Positions 40,465 through 57,474 of a stretch of 64,000 nt of DNA are shown in pieces. Source of the stretch: Citrus sinensis. Its lineage: Eukaryota > Streptophyta > Magnoliopsida > Sapindales > Rutaceae. A program made the translations under genes and the position numbers. The DNA lies in contig NC_068564.1 of the NCBI RefSeq assembly GCF_022201045.2, forward strand, positions 1,860,001-1,924,000, given 5' to 3'. Under the pieces are notes generated by a model, which was not told where the DNA came from, did no database searches, and saw only the letters and a list, made by a program, of their open reading frames with translations. How positions within the stretch are numbered: the stretch's first letter is position 1; every line of letters starts with the position of its first letter.

Positions 40465-40472
40465 TATTTATA
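40465..40472 (-). promoter_or_regulatory. TATA box in the duplicated promoter upstream of RUB1
   Basis: TATAAATA on the minus strand, ~125 bp upstream of the leader-exon donor. It is a better TATA match than the homologous site of the acidic/RS gene at 33267. Confidence 0.5.
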
Positions 40473-41293
40473 AAGGCTTTCATTTTATCGACGATAATTA
40501 ACCGTCCGGCTGGGCCTCCTGCTCCTCCAGAGCCTAATCTTCTCTTTGTTTGTCGACGCTACCCTTGTTTATTTTTGCCATTTTGACAATAATGCCCTCG
40601 TTAGGAGTCTCCTATTTCGTGACTTGTCAAAATCGAATACGGAAGAAGGTTTTGATAAAGGGGAACAAAAAATAATGCCACGAGATTTCAATTATTCTGC
40701 GTCCTTAATTTATCTATTAAATAATTAATTTTATAATATAATAATGAGCCGAGCCAATTGGAGTTTTTAGCAAATTGCTAATATCGAATACAGCAATTTC
40801 CTTTGTTAGTCCTCCAATGTTTCAATATCTCTCATTAGCTTGTTACCATCACTGAATTTCCTCTAATTTTTCACTATCTAGCCTTTTGACTTTTTGGAAA
40901 TGGATAAATTATATTTATTCTACAACGACACCTCAACAACAAGCACAGTATATTAATTGTGAATCACTTCTCGATAAAATACAAATGCCATTCATTATGA
41001 GTCTAAATATTTGGTGCAATTAATTATAATTAAATCTATAGACCATAAGCCATGCTCAAAGCAAAATAAGGAATTTCTTATTTTAATTTTAAAGAAAGTA
41101 CTAAAGTACAGGAAAGTTCATAAGAAATTTCCAAAGCCTCTCTTTTCTGAAGACATATCTAGTACAAGATTAGTCTCTCTGACTCTACATTTCAATATAT
41201 TATGGACAAACAACCAGAAAAATGAACAGATAACAAGGGAGGACAAATGCATGAAACTGAAAATGACAAAAGTCTTATTTGGTATCGAGATGT

Positions 41294-41520
41294 TGTAACT
41301 TTTAAGTTACCGCTGCTGTAAAAAAAAAACTGTAAATATATGTAGTAAATATAATTTTTAAATAATAATTTTAATAAAATTAGTAAAAATATAATAATTT
41401 TTTCACATACAAGTGTAACATCAAATTAACTTAGCTCCCAAACTACAACAATTAGTGTTACCAAACACTTTAATGCTATATCTTAAAAGTTATAACTGTA
41501 CAAACTCAATCTTAAATAAA
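41294..41520. mobile_element. ~230-bp MITE with GTTRTAACTTTTAAG ends
   Basis: The left end GTTGTAACTTTTAAG and the complement of the right end GTTATAACTTTTAAG form terminal inverted repeats. The interior is AT-rich with TACCAAACACTTTAAT near the right end. A related copy lies at ~61985-62200. No reliable target duplication was seen. Confidence 0.55.
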
Positions 41521-41880
41521 ACTAAAGAATGTGAACCATATAAACTGATAAGTGCTTTTAAAAGTTCCGATAGGAACTGAGAGTAGCCTTGTATTTAAGA
41601 GGAATCTCCTATATTAATATCTAAATCAAATTGCTCCAGATAACTGACTCTGTCAGACTCTAATTACACTTACCTTCAATGAGAAAACAAAAATGATAAA
41701 AAAAAATTGACAAGCTTCATCCATCTATAATAATCAATAAATTACATTGCACTCAATTTAATGAAAATTATGTACTTCTAGTATAATAAAAAGAAAAAAA
41801 GCCTTAACTTTTTAAGGCGGATACCTGTAGCGAAAAAAGTTTTATCATTCAGACGATTGAAGACAGAGCAAGATGAAAAC

Positions 41881-47237
<5,357 letters not shown>

Positions 47238-48352
47238 TCATGGTGATTCTATCAATCTGAAATTGGCCTCGTCATGATCCTTCCATAGCATATAATGATT
47301 TGGTGATTTTGGAGATGCGCATCGAGGTGGGGAATCGAGATCACTGAACTGATCATATTTCCAAGGAGAGAGATGAAGCTGGTCCTCTGGCAGCTCTTCC
47401 AATTCCAAGTATCTTGGAGGACTTGCAGGCTGAAACAGAAGGAAACAAAAGCATGTATTTGGACAATCCTAGAGCCATAGAAATATAAAGCAATATAGAA
47501 GAAACCAAAATGAAATGAAGACTTGCAAAAAAGGAGGGAAAAAGTTGCAAACTGACCATCACTTTACTCAACTGTGTAGGCTCTGCCTGCTTGGGAAAAC
47601 CTTAGAAATGAACAAACAAACAAACAAAATTCAGTGGCAAGGCTACACACACAATAGACTTTTGAAATACTACTAACCAACTTCGTTTACCTTTATCCAG
47701 TCCCACTGTCCTCAAAAGTTCATCGATGTCCATAGATTTAGTCTGGGCTTTGATGCATTCTTGATGATTGTGTAGATACCCTTCCTCTGCAATAGCACTG
47801 AGATCTTCCTCAGTCAAAACACTCAATGTCGGATTAAAATTCTTCTTTGGTGCCTCATGCAGATGTGACTTCCCTGAATTTGAAATGTCGGAAAGCGCTT
47901 TTCTGCCACTGGTCTGCAGTTTCTCAGGTGCTCTGGAGAAACTTTTCTTTTTGCTTCCATCAATTTTGATTTTAGATTTAGAAGCACCAATCACGTTGTC
48001 AGAGAAAACGTTGGAATTCTGCTTTTTCAGTGACTGGTTCGGAGTGGGATTCACAGAATTTGATAAATCACCAAGAGGCTTCCTTCCGCCAAGCGCCCCT
48101 TTCTTAGGCACTTTAGAGATGGTGCTCTTGCCCCCAGCAGAAGCTCCTATACAGATATTGAGATAATCAGACCAAGAGGCTTGAACACAAAATGCTTGAA
48201 AATCAATTGAATATTAAACAGAAATTATAACAAAATCCTTGAAAATCGATGAAAAGTCAATTAAGCATTAAACAGAAAAGAACAAGTGGAGTACCATTCA
48301 AGTGAGCATTCAAATTCTGATCACGGATCAAGCCACCAAGATGTGAAGCCAT
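47238..48352 (-). CDS. PATRONUS/securin-like mitotic protein
   Basis: Predicted 249-aa, mostly disordered, basic protein. Exons (5' to 3'): 48352-48295, 48146-47691, 47600-47557, 47429-47238. It has two similar blocks, GGRKPLGDLSN and SGRKALSDISN, each with an RxxL destruction-box-like motif, and a conserved segment AEEGYLHNHQECIKAQ that resembles the ERFLHDHSKCIKEQ region of Arabidopsis PATRONUS1 (from memory). PANS proteins act as plant securins: they protect centromeric cohesion by restraining separase and are degraded through APC/C. The C-terminus is Pro/acidic and contains PASPPRYLELEELPED. The family call rests on short motifs, so it is moderate. An MSA-like promoter site fits a G2/M role. 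Confidence 0.65.
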
Positions 48353-48386
48353 TGACTATGTTTCTATGGAAATTCAGACTAACAAT

Positions 48387-49078
48387 CTGCAGAGATGAAA
48401 ACAGTTACATAACAAAACTTAACAGAAGAACTTATGACTAAAAGCAGCAAATCGACAAAAGGAAAAAGAACCTAAGAAACAATAAATGGAACTCAAACCC
48501 TCAAGAAAAACAACAGACGAGGGGAATTCAGAAAATGCAAAGTAGTTTTGCATACAACTCTCTCTCTCTAAATTCCCTCTGAAGAAAAAATTAACAAAGG
48601 CAGCCCACATACATGTTTATAGATTGCAGAAACCATGCACTAATTGCAAAAATTAATTAAAATAAAAATCTAATCGTTTTGTTCCCCAAAAAATATGACT
48701 TGCTAATGAAATCATTTCTTACTTTAATGCATCTCGTTTCAAACAACATTACATGGCTGCATAATCAAGACATTTTATGTCTACTCACTGATCCCTGGAA
48801 AGAGATTTTCAAAATGACCCACAAATTTCTTTAGTTATATAACAAACCCTAGTTTGTTTCCCGAGAGGTAACCTAAAAAAGAAAAAAAGAAAGAAAAGGG
48901 ACTTCAAATCAAAACCCATTGGTAATGTAAAGAGACTTTCTTGAACCTTAGACCAACAGAATCTTCAAATTTACAGTTAATTTCTAAATCATAACTAATT
49001 TTTCCACAAAAATTCAAACCAGGAATAACTAAAAACAATAGAACTAGAAAATTAGGGATTGAATAGAAGAACACTCAC
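48387..49078 (-). other. 5' leader intron of the PATRONUS-like gene
   Basis: A GTGAGTG donor at 49078 and a CTCTGCAG acceptor at 48387 bound a 692-bp intron in the 5' UTR. The untranslated first exon runs from 49079 to about 49190; the second begins at 48386, 34 nt before the ATG. Confidence 0.6.
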
Positions 49079-49210
49079 CAGAAGGGGTTTTAACGGGCAA
49101 ATCTTGATTTGATTGCTTCGATTCTCGATCGATTTTCTCGGCGTTTCCAGTAAAAATTTCAGTCTTATTCACAAATTTCGAAAATGGTTCTTCGTTGCGT
49201 TTCGCTCGTC

Positions 49211-49243
49211 TTTATAGAGCGCAAATGGGGTTCCAACGGTAAC
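49211..49243 (-). promoter_or_regulatory. TATA box plus MSA-like element
   Basis: A minus-strand TATAAAG (49211-49217) lies next to TCCAACGGTAA on the plus strand (49233-49243). The latter matches the M-phase-specific activator consensus YCYAACGGYYA at 10 of 11 positions, including the AACGG core bound by three-repeat MYB factors. This suggests G2/M-phase expression of the PATRONUS-like gene. Confidence 0.55.
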
Positions 49244-49259
49244 ATTATCTTTCTTTTAC

Positions 49260-50744
49260 GTCAATGCCCCTCTGTTGAACACACAATCACAAGAATGCCA
49301 TTCTCGTTTTCAGCCGTAAACTTAGAATCTATTGCTTTGTAAATTGTTTTGTAACTTCAAATATAATAATAATAAGAGTAATGATAAAGAAATAAATTCT
49401 TATATAATATAAAATTGGTTGAATTAAATATATTTTACCCTACATGATTTATTTATATTATTTTATATTTTTATCCAATCAATGAATTAATGTCACATCA
49501 ATTAGTACAAGATAAGTTTAAATAAGAATTTATGATTGTATCATCACTCTAATAATAATAATCAGTGGCGATAACCTCCTCTTCACTGTGAGAGTCAAAA
49601 TTGAACTTGCAACTTTTTGCATTACCATACCAAATTTTGTCAATCTATCCAATACCCACTACTATGTTTTTCAATTAAAATAGTACAAAGTTGAATAATA
49701 ATAATAATAATTGTCAATTAATATTTGCATGTGAATAACACTTTTTTTATATGTATTTTAAGTATGAAGTTGAGAGTTGAAACAATCATCGCAAACAGTA
49801 ATGGGACACGTACCACGTTGACTCAATGGCCTGTAAGACTAACCAGAAAAAAAAAATTAAATTTGATTTTGAGTTGGGTAAGATCCAAATAACTAGATTT
49901 TTTTTTTCATATTCGTAAGTTGTGGTGTTTGATCATTGTAGTTACCCACACGTTAATCACCATTCACCAACAACTATCTTGCTGCGGCAACTTTTGGTTG
50001 GTTCACATGAAAGAAAAATTTGGCAGAATCTTAGACTTAAAGGGTCGATAAAAAAAAATATATCAAAATTGGAGCCAGCTGGCCAGCAAGTCCACATTTT
50101 GCAAATTAAAAGGGTCATTAGTTAACTAATCTACTAGATTATTGCTTAAATCTGGCGCGTAAACCTTTAGATTAAGAATTAATCAAATAACCACCTATCA
50201 TAAGTTCATATCTGGTTAGAATTTTGATTTTTTTTTTCTTTTCGTGCCGTGACGCCCCTTATTAATTACATCGTTTTTATGGGTTTTGATTCATAATTCA
50301 TAATTGCACCCCCCATGCATAATAATAAGAATGTTCATTTCATGCTTTCCGCACCAAGCTTAATTCGATCGTGTGTGTATGAAGAATCTAAAATTAGATT
50401 TTTACTAAACAAAAAATATGTGTCTTGTTTTTCTCTTCTTAATTAATGAGATTCAGACGAAATCATGTGAGCTTTCATTTGAAACAAAACGTATTATTCG
50501 TCGTCACATATTCGCAATGTGCAATAAAAAAAAAAATTTTAAAAAAAGCAAAGGCCGACATCACATTTATGAGCACAAATTGAAATTGACTGCGCAGGCC
50601 ATGACTTCGTTTCCATTCTTTTTTTTGTTTTTTTGAATACTGTTTATATAGGATTGTAGGTATTACAATTAATATTTACACACAGATTTTATAATTAGGA
50701 CCTTCATCGTGGCATGTACTCCTCTGAAGCGCTGTCCAAATTCT
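49260..50744. other. AT-rich intergenic sequence
   Basis: No gene was recognised. It contains AAT repeats (~49365, ~49550, ~49697) and scattered repeat debris. The open frames of 67-72 codons lack coding character. Confidence 0.4.
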
Positions 50745-50842
50745 TCAAACCCTCTCAAATATTCAAGGGTTGTCCACTCTACTCACATTTTGTGAGGAAT
50801 AGACTGGCTCCACTCAATTATGTGATAATTGAGGAAGGATTG

Positions 50843-50850
50843 TAAATAAG
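50843..50850. repeat. hAT target-site duplication, left copy
   Basis: TAAATAAG, identical to 51827-51834. Eight base pairs is the hallmark length for hAT elements. Confidence 0.9.
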
Positions 50851-51826
50851 TAGGGATGGCAATGGGGAGGGGACCAATCTCCCCATACCCATCCCCGATG
50901 TTTTGCATATGTCCCCGTCCCCTCCCCGTCCCCGTCAAAATTGCTTGAGAGAATCCCCATCCCCTCCCCGAATAATAACAGAGGATCCCCGAGGGTCCCG
51001 GGTCCCCGAATAATTAATAGTCTAATACATTTTTTATTTTCGATTTTAAATTAATCATATTAAAATAAACTCATACCGCTATTGTAAGCTCGTAACCAAC
51101 TTTGACAGCACATTAAGGCCTCCAATGTGCTTGGATGAAGTTTGTTATGGTATGAGCTCACAACTCTACCACTAGTGTTAAAAGCTGATTCAGAAGCAAC
51201 TGTTGTAATTGGAATTGCCAAAATATCTCTAGCAATTCGAGCTAATGTAGGATACCTATTAGCATTTGTCTTCCACCAACTCAAAATATTAAAATCTTCC
51301 ATCCGAGATATAACTTTCTCATCCAAATATGAATCTAATTCATCTGCAACAACTGCACAATCTCCATTGTTTACATAATCATTAAAACCTGTCATCCATT
51401 TGGTTGCTTTCTTATAAGAATCCCCTGTAGATCTAGTAGAAGAACTACTACCAGTATAATCAAAGCAATAAACAGTTGGTGAAAACTTCAATTAATACTC
51501 TTCAACTAATTCCCGGCAAAGGGTGACCACTTTCCCAACATACAACTATTTTGATATTTATTATTTTTAACAATATTTATAATTTTGTTATTTATTTATT
51601 AGTAATTTTAAAAATAAAAATAAAATTAAAAATTAAAATGGGGAAATGGGTAGGGGATGGGGATTCCACCTCATCCCCGTCCCCTCCCCGAATAAAAAGT
51701 TGGGTAAAAAATTTTCCCCGTCCCCTCCCCGAAAAAAAAATTGGGTATAAAATTATCCCCGTACCCTCCCCGAATGGGGAAAATCCCCGAGGGTACCCAT
51801 CCCCGTGGGGATTTTTGCCATCCCTA
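50851..51826 (-). mobile_element. Internally deleted hAT transposon
   Basis: A 976-bp element with 12-bp terminal inverted repeats TAGGGATGGCAA at both ends and a perfect 8-bp target duplication. Subterminal regions (50866-51010 and 51645-51815) are dense in CCCC/GGGG blocks such as TCCCCGTCCCC, in opposite orientation, as expected for transposase-binding subterminal repeats. The body retains only the 3' part of a transposase gene on the minus strand. Confidence 0.93.
51060..51491 (-). pseudogene. hAT transposase C-terminal fragment
   Basis: About 143 codons holding the hAT C-terminal dimerisation region: YPTLARIARDILAIPITTVA, followed by SESAFNTSGRVVS and LHPSTLEALMCCQSWL. A full hAT transposase is about 600-800 residues. 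The BED zinc finger and most of the catalytic domain are missing, so this copy is non-autonomous. The SESAFSTGGR-like signature is diagnostic for the family. Confidence 0.92.
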
Positions 51827-51834
51827 TAAATAAG

Positions 51835-51935
51835 CCTCATAAATACTTTTATAGAGGCTCGAACACTTGTACTCATTATTCTAAGTGCAAGGACTCTCCC
51901 ACTGGACCAAAGGCCCATTGGTAACTTTGTTTTCA
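51835..51935 (-). mobile_element. tRNA-derived SINE-like sequence beside the hAT element
   Basis: On the minus strand an A-box TGGTCCAGTGG (51899-51909) is followed ~34 bp later by a B-box-like TGTTCGAGCCT (51855-51865). Read leftwards it runs straight into the hAT target duplication and probably continues at ~50745-50850, so the hAT element seems inserted within this older element. Confidence 0.5.
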
Positions 51936-54320
51936 TTCTTAAATTCCTGTCCATGAACTTCATTTATTTATCTACGTGCAACAATAAATTTTTTTTTCTT
52001 CTAATATTTGTTTACAGAAATAACAACATTTTATCTTATAATTTTCACAAATTATCGTACATGTAATACATTTGAAAATGTAATATTCGATTAAAAGGGT
52101 CCTACTCATACCAAAGAACAAAAGTGAAAAATTGCTCAACAAAATTATATCTACAAATGACATCTCCGCCAATGAATAATGTGCACACGAATAAATTAGA
52201 ATTACATCAAATAGATCTTATCATCTCTTTTTCATTACCCCATAACAATATAAACAGAAAGAAACAGTGAAAAAAAAAAGGGCCTAAACTTTACCATAAT
52301 CTATGATCTTTTTAGTTATGACTTGAGGTTTCTTATCTTGCTTTTAGGAGACATGGTTGGGTAAATCTCAATCTATTATTCCACCCATCAAATCCCAGCA
52401 CTCTCTCCCCCTTTTTTGCTCATTATTGATCGATCTTTCTCCTTGTTGGATGAATAGTAAATTTTTTTAATCAATCTCCCTGACACTTCTCTATGGTTGA
52501 TAAACTCATTCAATTTTTAATTCACCTTTGTAGTCACTTTTGATAAATATTATTGAAAAATTTAGGTACTTTTGTTTATTAGAACACTCTTTTTTTTTTC
52601 ATTAGATTATTGTTGATCACATTGAGTATATGCACAATTAGTAGTTTTCTAATTCAAGATCTTAAAATGCAGGAAAAGTCTGAAAAAATTTTAAAATTGT
52701 GAAATTTTAAAGACTTAAAACTTAAAACGTTTAAACCACATAGTTTATACATTTTATCGAAGGTTTCCATACTTTAAAATTTTCAATTAAGACATTTCTA
52801 TATGCAGAATATCCAACGCTACTCTCAAAGCCTTGCATTTGTACTTTATCTATTTATTAGTTGCAGGTTTCTCACAATAACTCTTTGCCATACGCAATTA
52901 TGATGAACCAGTTTCCATCTCCATCCTTATTGTTATTGTGCATTTATGTTTCTTTTAGACCCTTTGCCCTAAGACTTTAATATTTTTCTTGAGTAAAATA
53001 TGTGAAGGATGTGGATACTGCATTGACAATGGAATAAATATGCCAAAACTTACAAGGAAGTGATGGTATTAATATATTTCTCTTTTCATTAGTTGGTAAG
53101 CAAATTGATGTTTGGAAAAAGATTGAAGAAGAAGGCAGTGTTTTGTGCCAATAAGATTTGCTAAATTTTAGACAGATCAAATTAATTATGACGGAAAAGA
53201 CTAGTTGAGGCTATTAGCATCTTAGCTAAAAAGAGCTCATTTTCTTTTCTTTTTCCCCCCCTTTATACTGTTTTAGATTTTAGATAAAGAAGGTAGGCCA
53301 AGGGTTTAGAGTTTTGAGGGGGCATTATGAAATAATTTCCCATGCATTTTAGGTTTTAAAACAAAAGATATAGTTACATGTTAACCTCACTGAAAATGTC
53401 TTATCCAAAAAATGTTCTTGTCATGCAGCAAGCTTGTATGTTAAACATAATTATATTTTTTTAGCCTCGAAGAATTTATTTATTTTAGTTTTGTTCCCCC
53501 CCCCCCCCCCAAAAAATAATAATAATAATACTTAACTCTTAACAATATTCTAATCATCAATTGAATAACTTAGTAGACTAAATAAATGATTTAACAAGTT
53601 ATAAAATTAATCATCTAATTGTAATGGATTAATGGCAGCACTACAATATTTGGGAAGAAAATATTGAAATGCTATATTTGGAAAAGTGCATTTTAATTGA
53701 AAAATCCAAATATTGACATTTAATGTTCATTCTGTTCAATGTTGGCTTTGCAATAAATAAGCTGAGATAAGCACCCACCAATTTGCGTGGGCTGGAAAGT
53801 GAAAACACATACATCCGATGTGATTCGAAAATTATTTATTTGTTTGGTGAACGAAATTAACCAACATCTGAACATGCACGCGCGAAACCCCAATCCCATC
53901 CCCTCCGTCGCCGCCACGAACCAGTCGAATACCCACACGTGTGTATCAGGAGAATTAAATCACCGAAACGAACGCCGCATACAATAACAAAGGAAATAAT
54001 CTGATCAGTGGAGCCCTCTGTTGTTGGCAAATGTGTGTGCGCATACCATGGCATTACCAAACAATACTTCATTGACAGACAAATCGCACTCGCGCACATA
54101 CATACGTGCAAATAGTTCTAATAACTAAAAATAAAATAAAAAATTAAATGCAAAAAAAAAAAAAAAGAAAAAAGTCCCTCAAATACAAAACGCTACTCCT
54201 TTATTATTATTTCCTTTAGTGGGCCTCTTTTTTTTCTTTCCCTTTCCATTTTCTCAGGAAAACGTTCGAAAATATAATAACAATTAATAATATTAAATTA
54301 AAAAGAGAGAGAGAGTGAAT
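51936..54320. other. Intergenic region downstream of SCL8
   Basis: Mostly AT-rich with no recognised gene. A C homopolymer lies at ~53496-53510, followed by AAT repeats. A GC-richer patch with ACACGTGTG and CCGCC-type sequence lies at ~53870-54110; its short open frames on both strands look like chance. Confidence 0.4.
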
Positions 54321-56300
54321 TCAACGCCAGGCAGATACGACGGTGAGAGTTCGACCCATCCAGCCAAAGCAAATGCCGCCGTTTTCTTCTTTGACGGTGA
54401 ACCCCGGGTTCACTCGGTTCCCGGAACTCAGTCGAGTCCGCATTGACTCGGCAATGATTTGACTCATTGGCTTCAACTCGAACCCAGCCATCCTCATGCG
54501 GGCTCGCCACTTGCCAAACACCTCGCATCTCTCCACACGGTCCCTGCCTTCACAAGCAACCGAGTTAGCCAATTTACGACTCAGCCCTTCCTCGACTTTG
54601 ACTCGGTCCGAGTGGTCTCTCAGCACGGTCGACTCGATCGAGTCAAACAACGCTCCGTAATATGCACACGCCTCGTTGACGCGCGCCATGAACGGCGCCG
54701 TATTTGTGTTCGTTTCTTGCTCCACCAACGTTACCACACTCGGTGACAACCCCTTTACACGCCGGAGCAGCTCGTCCCTCGGATTCTCCGTTGACACGCT
54801 CTCGTCCGGCATTCGAAATAGCTTGAAAGCGAAATTCACAGCTAGTGTTTCATCCGGCTCGCAACCCAGTGAGTCGCGACTCAGATCATCGAATTTCAAA
54901 CAGATTGCTACGTTGAAACGCAGACAAACTCCAACACGTTCCGCAACTTGACTCAGCTTATCACGAACGGCCTTCAGTTTCTCTTCACTGGCAGTACCAT
55001 CAGCCACGGCTGTGACTTTAACGATTGCGGGTTTCCCGTTTAGACGCGCGGAGAGCGCGTGGAAGAGATTCATGTACTGTCCGCCTTGGCCGATATCGAA
55101 ATCAATAACATGAATCTTATTGCTGCCAATTGTGTTACCTGTTGTTTGCTCCATTGTAGCTTCAAGAATGGCGAGATTAGCAGCCATGAAGCCCAGGCTG
55201 AAACACGGGGAGAAATCGTAAAGCAACTGAGTCGACTCGGCGTGTTCTTTGCCGAACAACTCAGCGACAGGCGGCGGGTTCTCGTGTGGGTTCACGCGCG
55301 ACTTCAACGCTGAACACATGTGCTCCATCAACCTCTGTTCCGAATTCCCTTTCGAATTCGTCGCCTGGCTCAGCCGCGTCAAGATCTCGGAGGCGACGTC
55401 GTATTTTCCCTCCGAAACCGCCGTTGCTGCTTCGATAACCGTCTGTTTCGAACAGCTCGTAGCCGGCGAAGCCACCGATGACGATGAGCACGACGACGAC
55501 GACGTAGTAGGTGATGGGGCGAGCGGACGTATCGACGAGACCGTCTGTTTCGGACTGAAAGTTATGAGATTTTGTATGGTTTCTGACCACTCGCTGTTTG
55601 TATTCGTTATAACTGACACGTCATCGCCTTCCTCCTCATCGTCTAACAACTGTTTCTCCAGTTCCTGCAGACGATTCAGCATCTTCTTCTCTGATTCCTG
55701 TCCTTGAACCTGAACCCTGTTATTATAAGACGGTACCGTATTGTTGTTATCCACGTACGGTATCGTGTTGGAAACGAGTGCTACATGTTGCTGCTGCTGA
55801 TGCTGCTGATACAGCCTTGGTTGCTGCTGCTGCTGCAGTTGTTGTTGAAGGAGCGGCAAGTTATAACGGTGAGACAACGGTAACGACTGCTGTAAATCTG
55901 GGGAGAGGACGTTATTGTTGTTGTTGTTGATGTTGTTAGGGGAGAAATCTAAGGGGGAAATAGGAGACAAATTTTGATACGTTCTGGGTTTAACGGAACG
56001 GAGAAAAAGGCTGTTCATGGCTGGGTTGATGTGATTTTGTTGGAATAATTGTTGCTGTTGTTGGTGGTGGTGATGGGTAATTTGGTAATCGTTGAAGGTT
56101 CGCTTGCCGATGAGGTTTCGGTTGGCGATCTGAGGCGACGACGTCATTTGGTCCATGAAAATTCCCGGGAGCTGCGATGATCTATACGAGGGTTGATGCG
56201 ATAATTGGTTACCGTTCATGGTAATGGATCTACCACCGGCCGCAAGTCCCGAATACAAGTCCGGGCCGCCGCCGCCGCCGCCCGGGAATCCAGACGACAT
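54321..56300 (-). CDS. SCL8: GRAS-family transcription regulator SCARECROW-LIKE 8
   Basis: Intronless gene for a predicted 659-aa nuclear GRAS protein. The N-terminal ~280 residues are disordered: a Gly run (7-12), His/Gln tracts (75-85), an Asn run (~123-130) and Gln-rich stretches (~150-172). The GRAS domain follows: leucine heptad region I (~287-335), the VHIID core as IHVIDFDIGQGGQ (~396-408), heptad region II, a PFYRE-like segment, and the SAW motif ending GRTLTVVSAWR at the C-terminus. The start at 56300 gives MSSGFPGG, as I recall for SCL8 (Arabidopsis At5g52510). GRAS proteins generally act as co-regulators rather than classical DNA binders. Upstream, ~1.2 kb away, is a GC-richer G-box-containing island that may contribute to regulation. 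Confidence 0.92.
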   Translation of the reverse strand: MSSGFPGGGGGGPDLYSGLAAGGRSITMNGNQLSHQPSYRSSQLPGIFMDQMTSSPQIANRNLIGKRTFNDYQITHHHHQQQQQLFQQNHINPAMNSLFLRSVKPRTYQNLSPISPLDFSPNNINNNNNNVLSPDLQQSLPLSHRYNLPLLQQQLQQQQQPRLYQQHQQQQHVALVSNTIPYVDNNNTVPSYNNRVQVQGQESEKKMLNRLQELEKQLLDDEEEGDDVSVITNTNSEWSETIQNLITFSPKQTVSSIRPLAPSPTTSSSSCSSSSVASPATSCSKQTVIEAATAVSEGKYDVASEILTRLSQATNSKGNSEQRLMEHMCSALKSRVNPHENPPPVAELFGKEHAESTQLLYDFSPCFSLGFMAANLAILEATMEQTTGNTIGSNKIHVIDFDIGQGGQYMNLFHALSARLNGKPAIVKVTAVADGTASEEKLKAVRDKLSQVAERVGVCLRFNVAICLKFDDLSRDSLGCEPDETLAVNFAFKLFRMPDESVSTENPRDELLRRVKGLSPSVVTLVEQETNTNTAPFMARVNEACAYYGALFDSIESTVLRDHSDRVKVEEGLSRKLANSVACEGRDRVERCEVFGKWRARMRMAGFELKPMSQIIAESMRTRLSSGNRVNPGFTVKEENGGICFGWMGRTLTVVSAWR

Positions 56301-57470
56301 TTTGTTTCTTTGATTGCTTCTTGATGAAGAAGAACTAATGAATGAATGAGAATGAATATAAGGGAGAGCGGGTATGAGGGGAAGAGAGAGATAGAGAGAG
56401 GATACAAGTTTACAACTTGTGCTTAGCGGTACATGGCCATTTTCTTTTTCTTTGTTCTAGTTGTGATCTTTTTTATTCTTTTTTAAATACGTGGGTGGTG
56501 AGATTTTGTGTGCTGGTGCGGGTGTATGTGTGCCTTTCGAGTTGAGCCGTTGGATTGCTTGTGAGTTTCGGTATTTTGCTGATATTTTCAAACTTTGAAA
56601 CGCTGATTAGATTTTGCCGATGCGGAATCAGTTGCAATAAACATTTATAGCTTATCTTTGTCGGTTAAATTTACGTCCACATCTCATTTACGCGCGTGGA
56701 AATACCAACTAATCAAAATGTAGAGACTAACGAGGTATTCTTTGTCTAGTTTATTAATGATTTGTTTGGAATTATTATTAAGTAGTGGACTTTAAATTAT
56801 TTAATAAATATTTATAATTATAGTATGAAATTTTATGTGATTTTAGCTCATTATTATTTTTTTAAAATTATTTATTATCAAAATTATTATTTAAATCATA
56901 TTTATAAAATGTTATACATTTTTTAAAAGCAACAACACTGTGATACTAAATTGAGATTGAATTTTGATCTTTTGTTAAATAAATAATAATATAATATTAA
57001 TATATCCCAAATTAGTGGCTAAATGGTCAAAAAATATCTTTCATTATTGGGTTATGAATTTGTATTTTTATTAAAAACTTATTCTCCTTCATAATATTTA
57101 TAATATCGAGATAAAATATCATCCTTATTAACAAATATTTCTGTATCACTATAACTTACAATATTTCTTTCATACAAATTGCTATAAAATACATGAAATG
57201 ATAAGAAAAATATTGTTATAAGTGGCATAAGTTGAGAATCAAATTTTGTATCTTTGTTAATTTGGGTTATATCATTACTGAATAAATATATGTTTTACCT
57301 TCTATTTAAAATTTAAAAAAAAAGCTTACAAATATCTTCCATTAACATTAAATCTGGGGGATAATAGATAGTTAGTTAAACTATCATTTTTCTAGTGGAA
57401 GACAGCAAAAGCATTTTGATATTACGAATAAAAAAATGAAATAGATGCAAAAAAATGTGCGTGAATGTAC
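56301..57470. other. SCL8 5' region and AT-rich upstream DNA
   Basis: Begins with the SCL8 leader (GA-rich on the plus strand near 56350-56405) and proximal promoter. From ~56640 it is AT-rich with no recognised gene. Confidence 0.4.
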
Positions 57471-57474
57471 ACTC

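Noticed and set aside
54459-55707. Plus-strand frames of 84-152 codons opposite SCL8
   Set aside because: Shadows of the GC-rich coding strand of SCL8.
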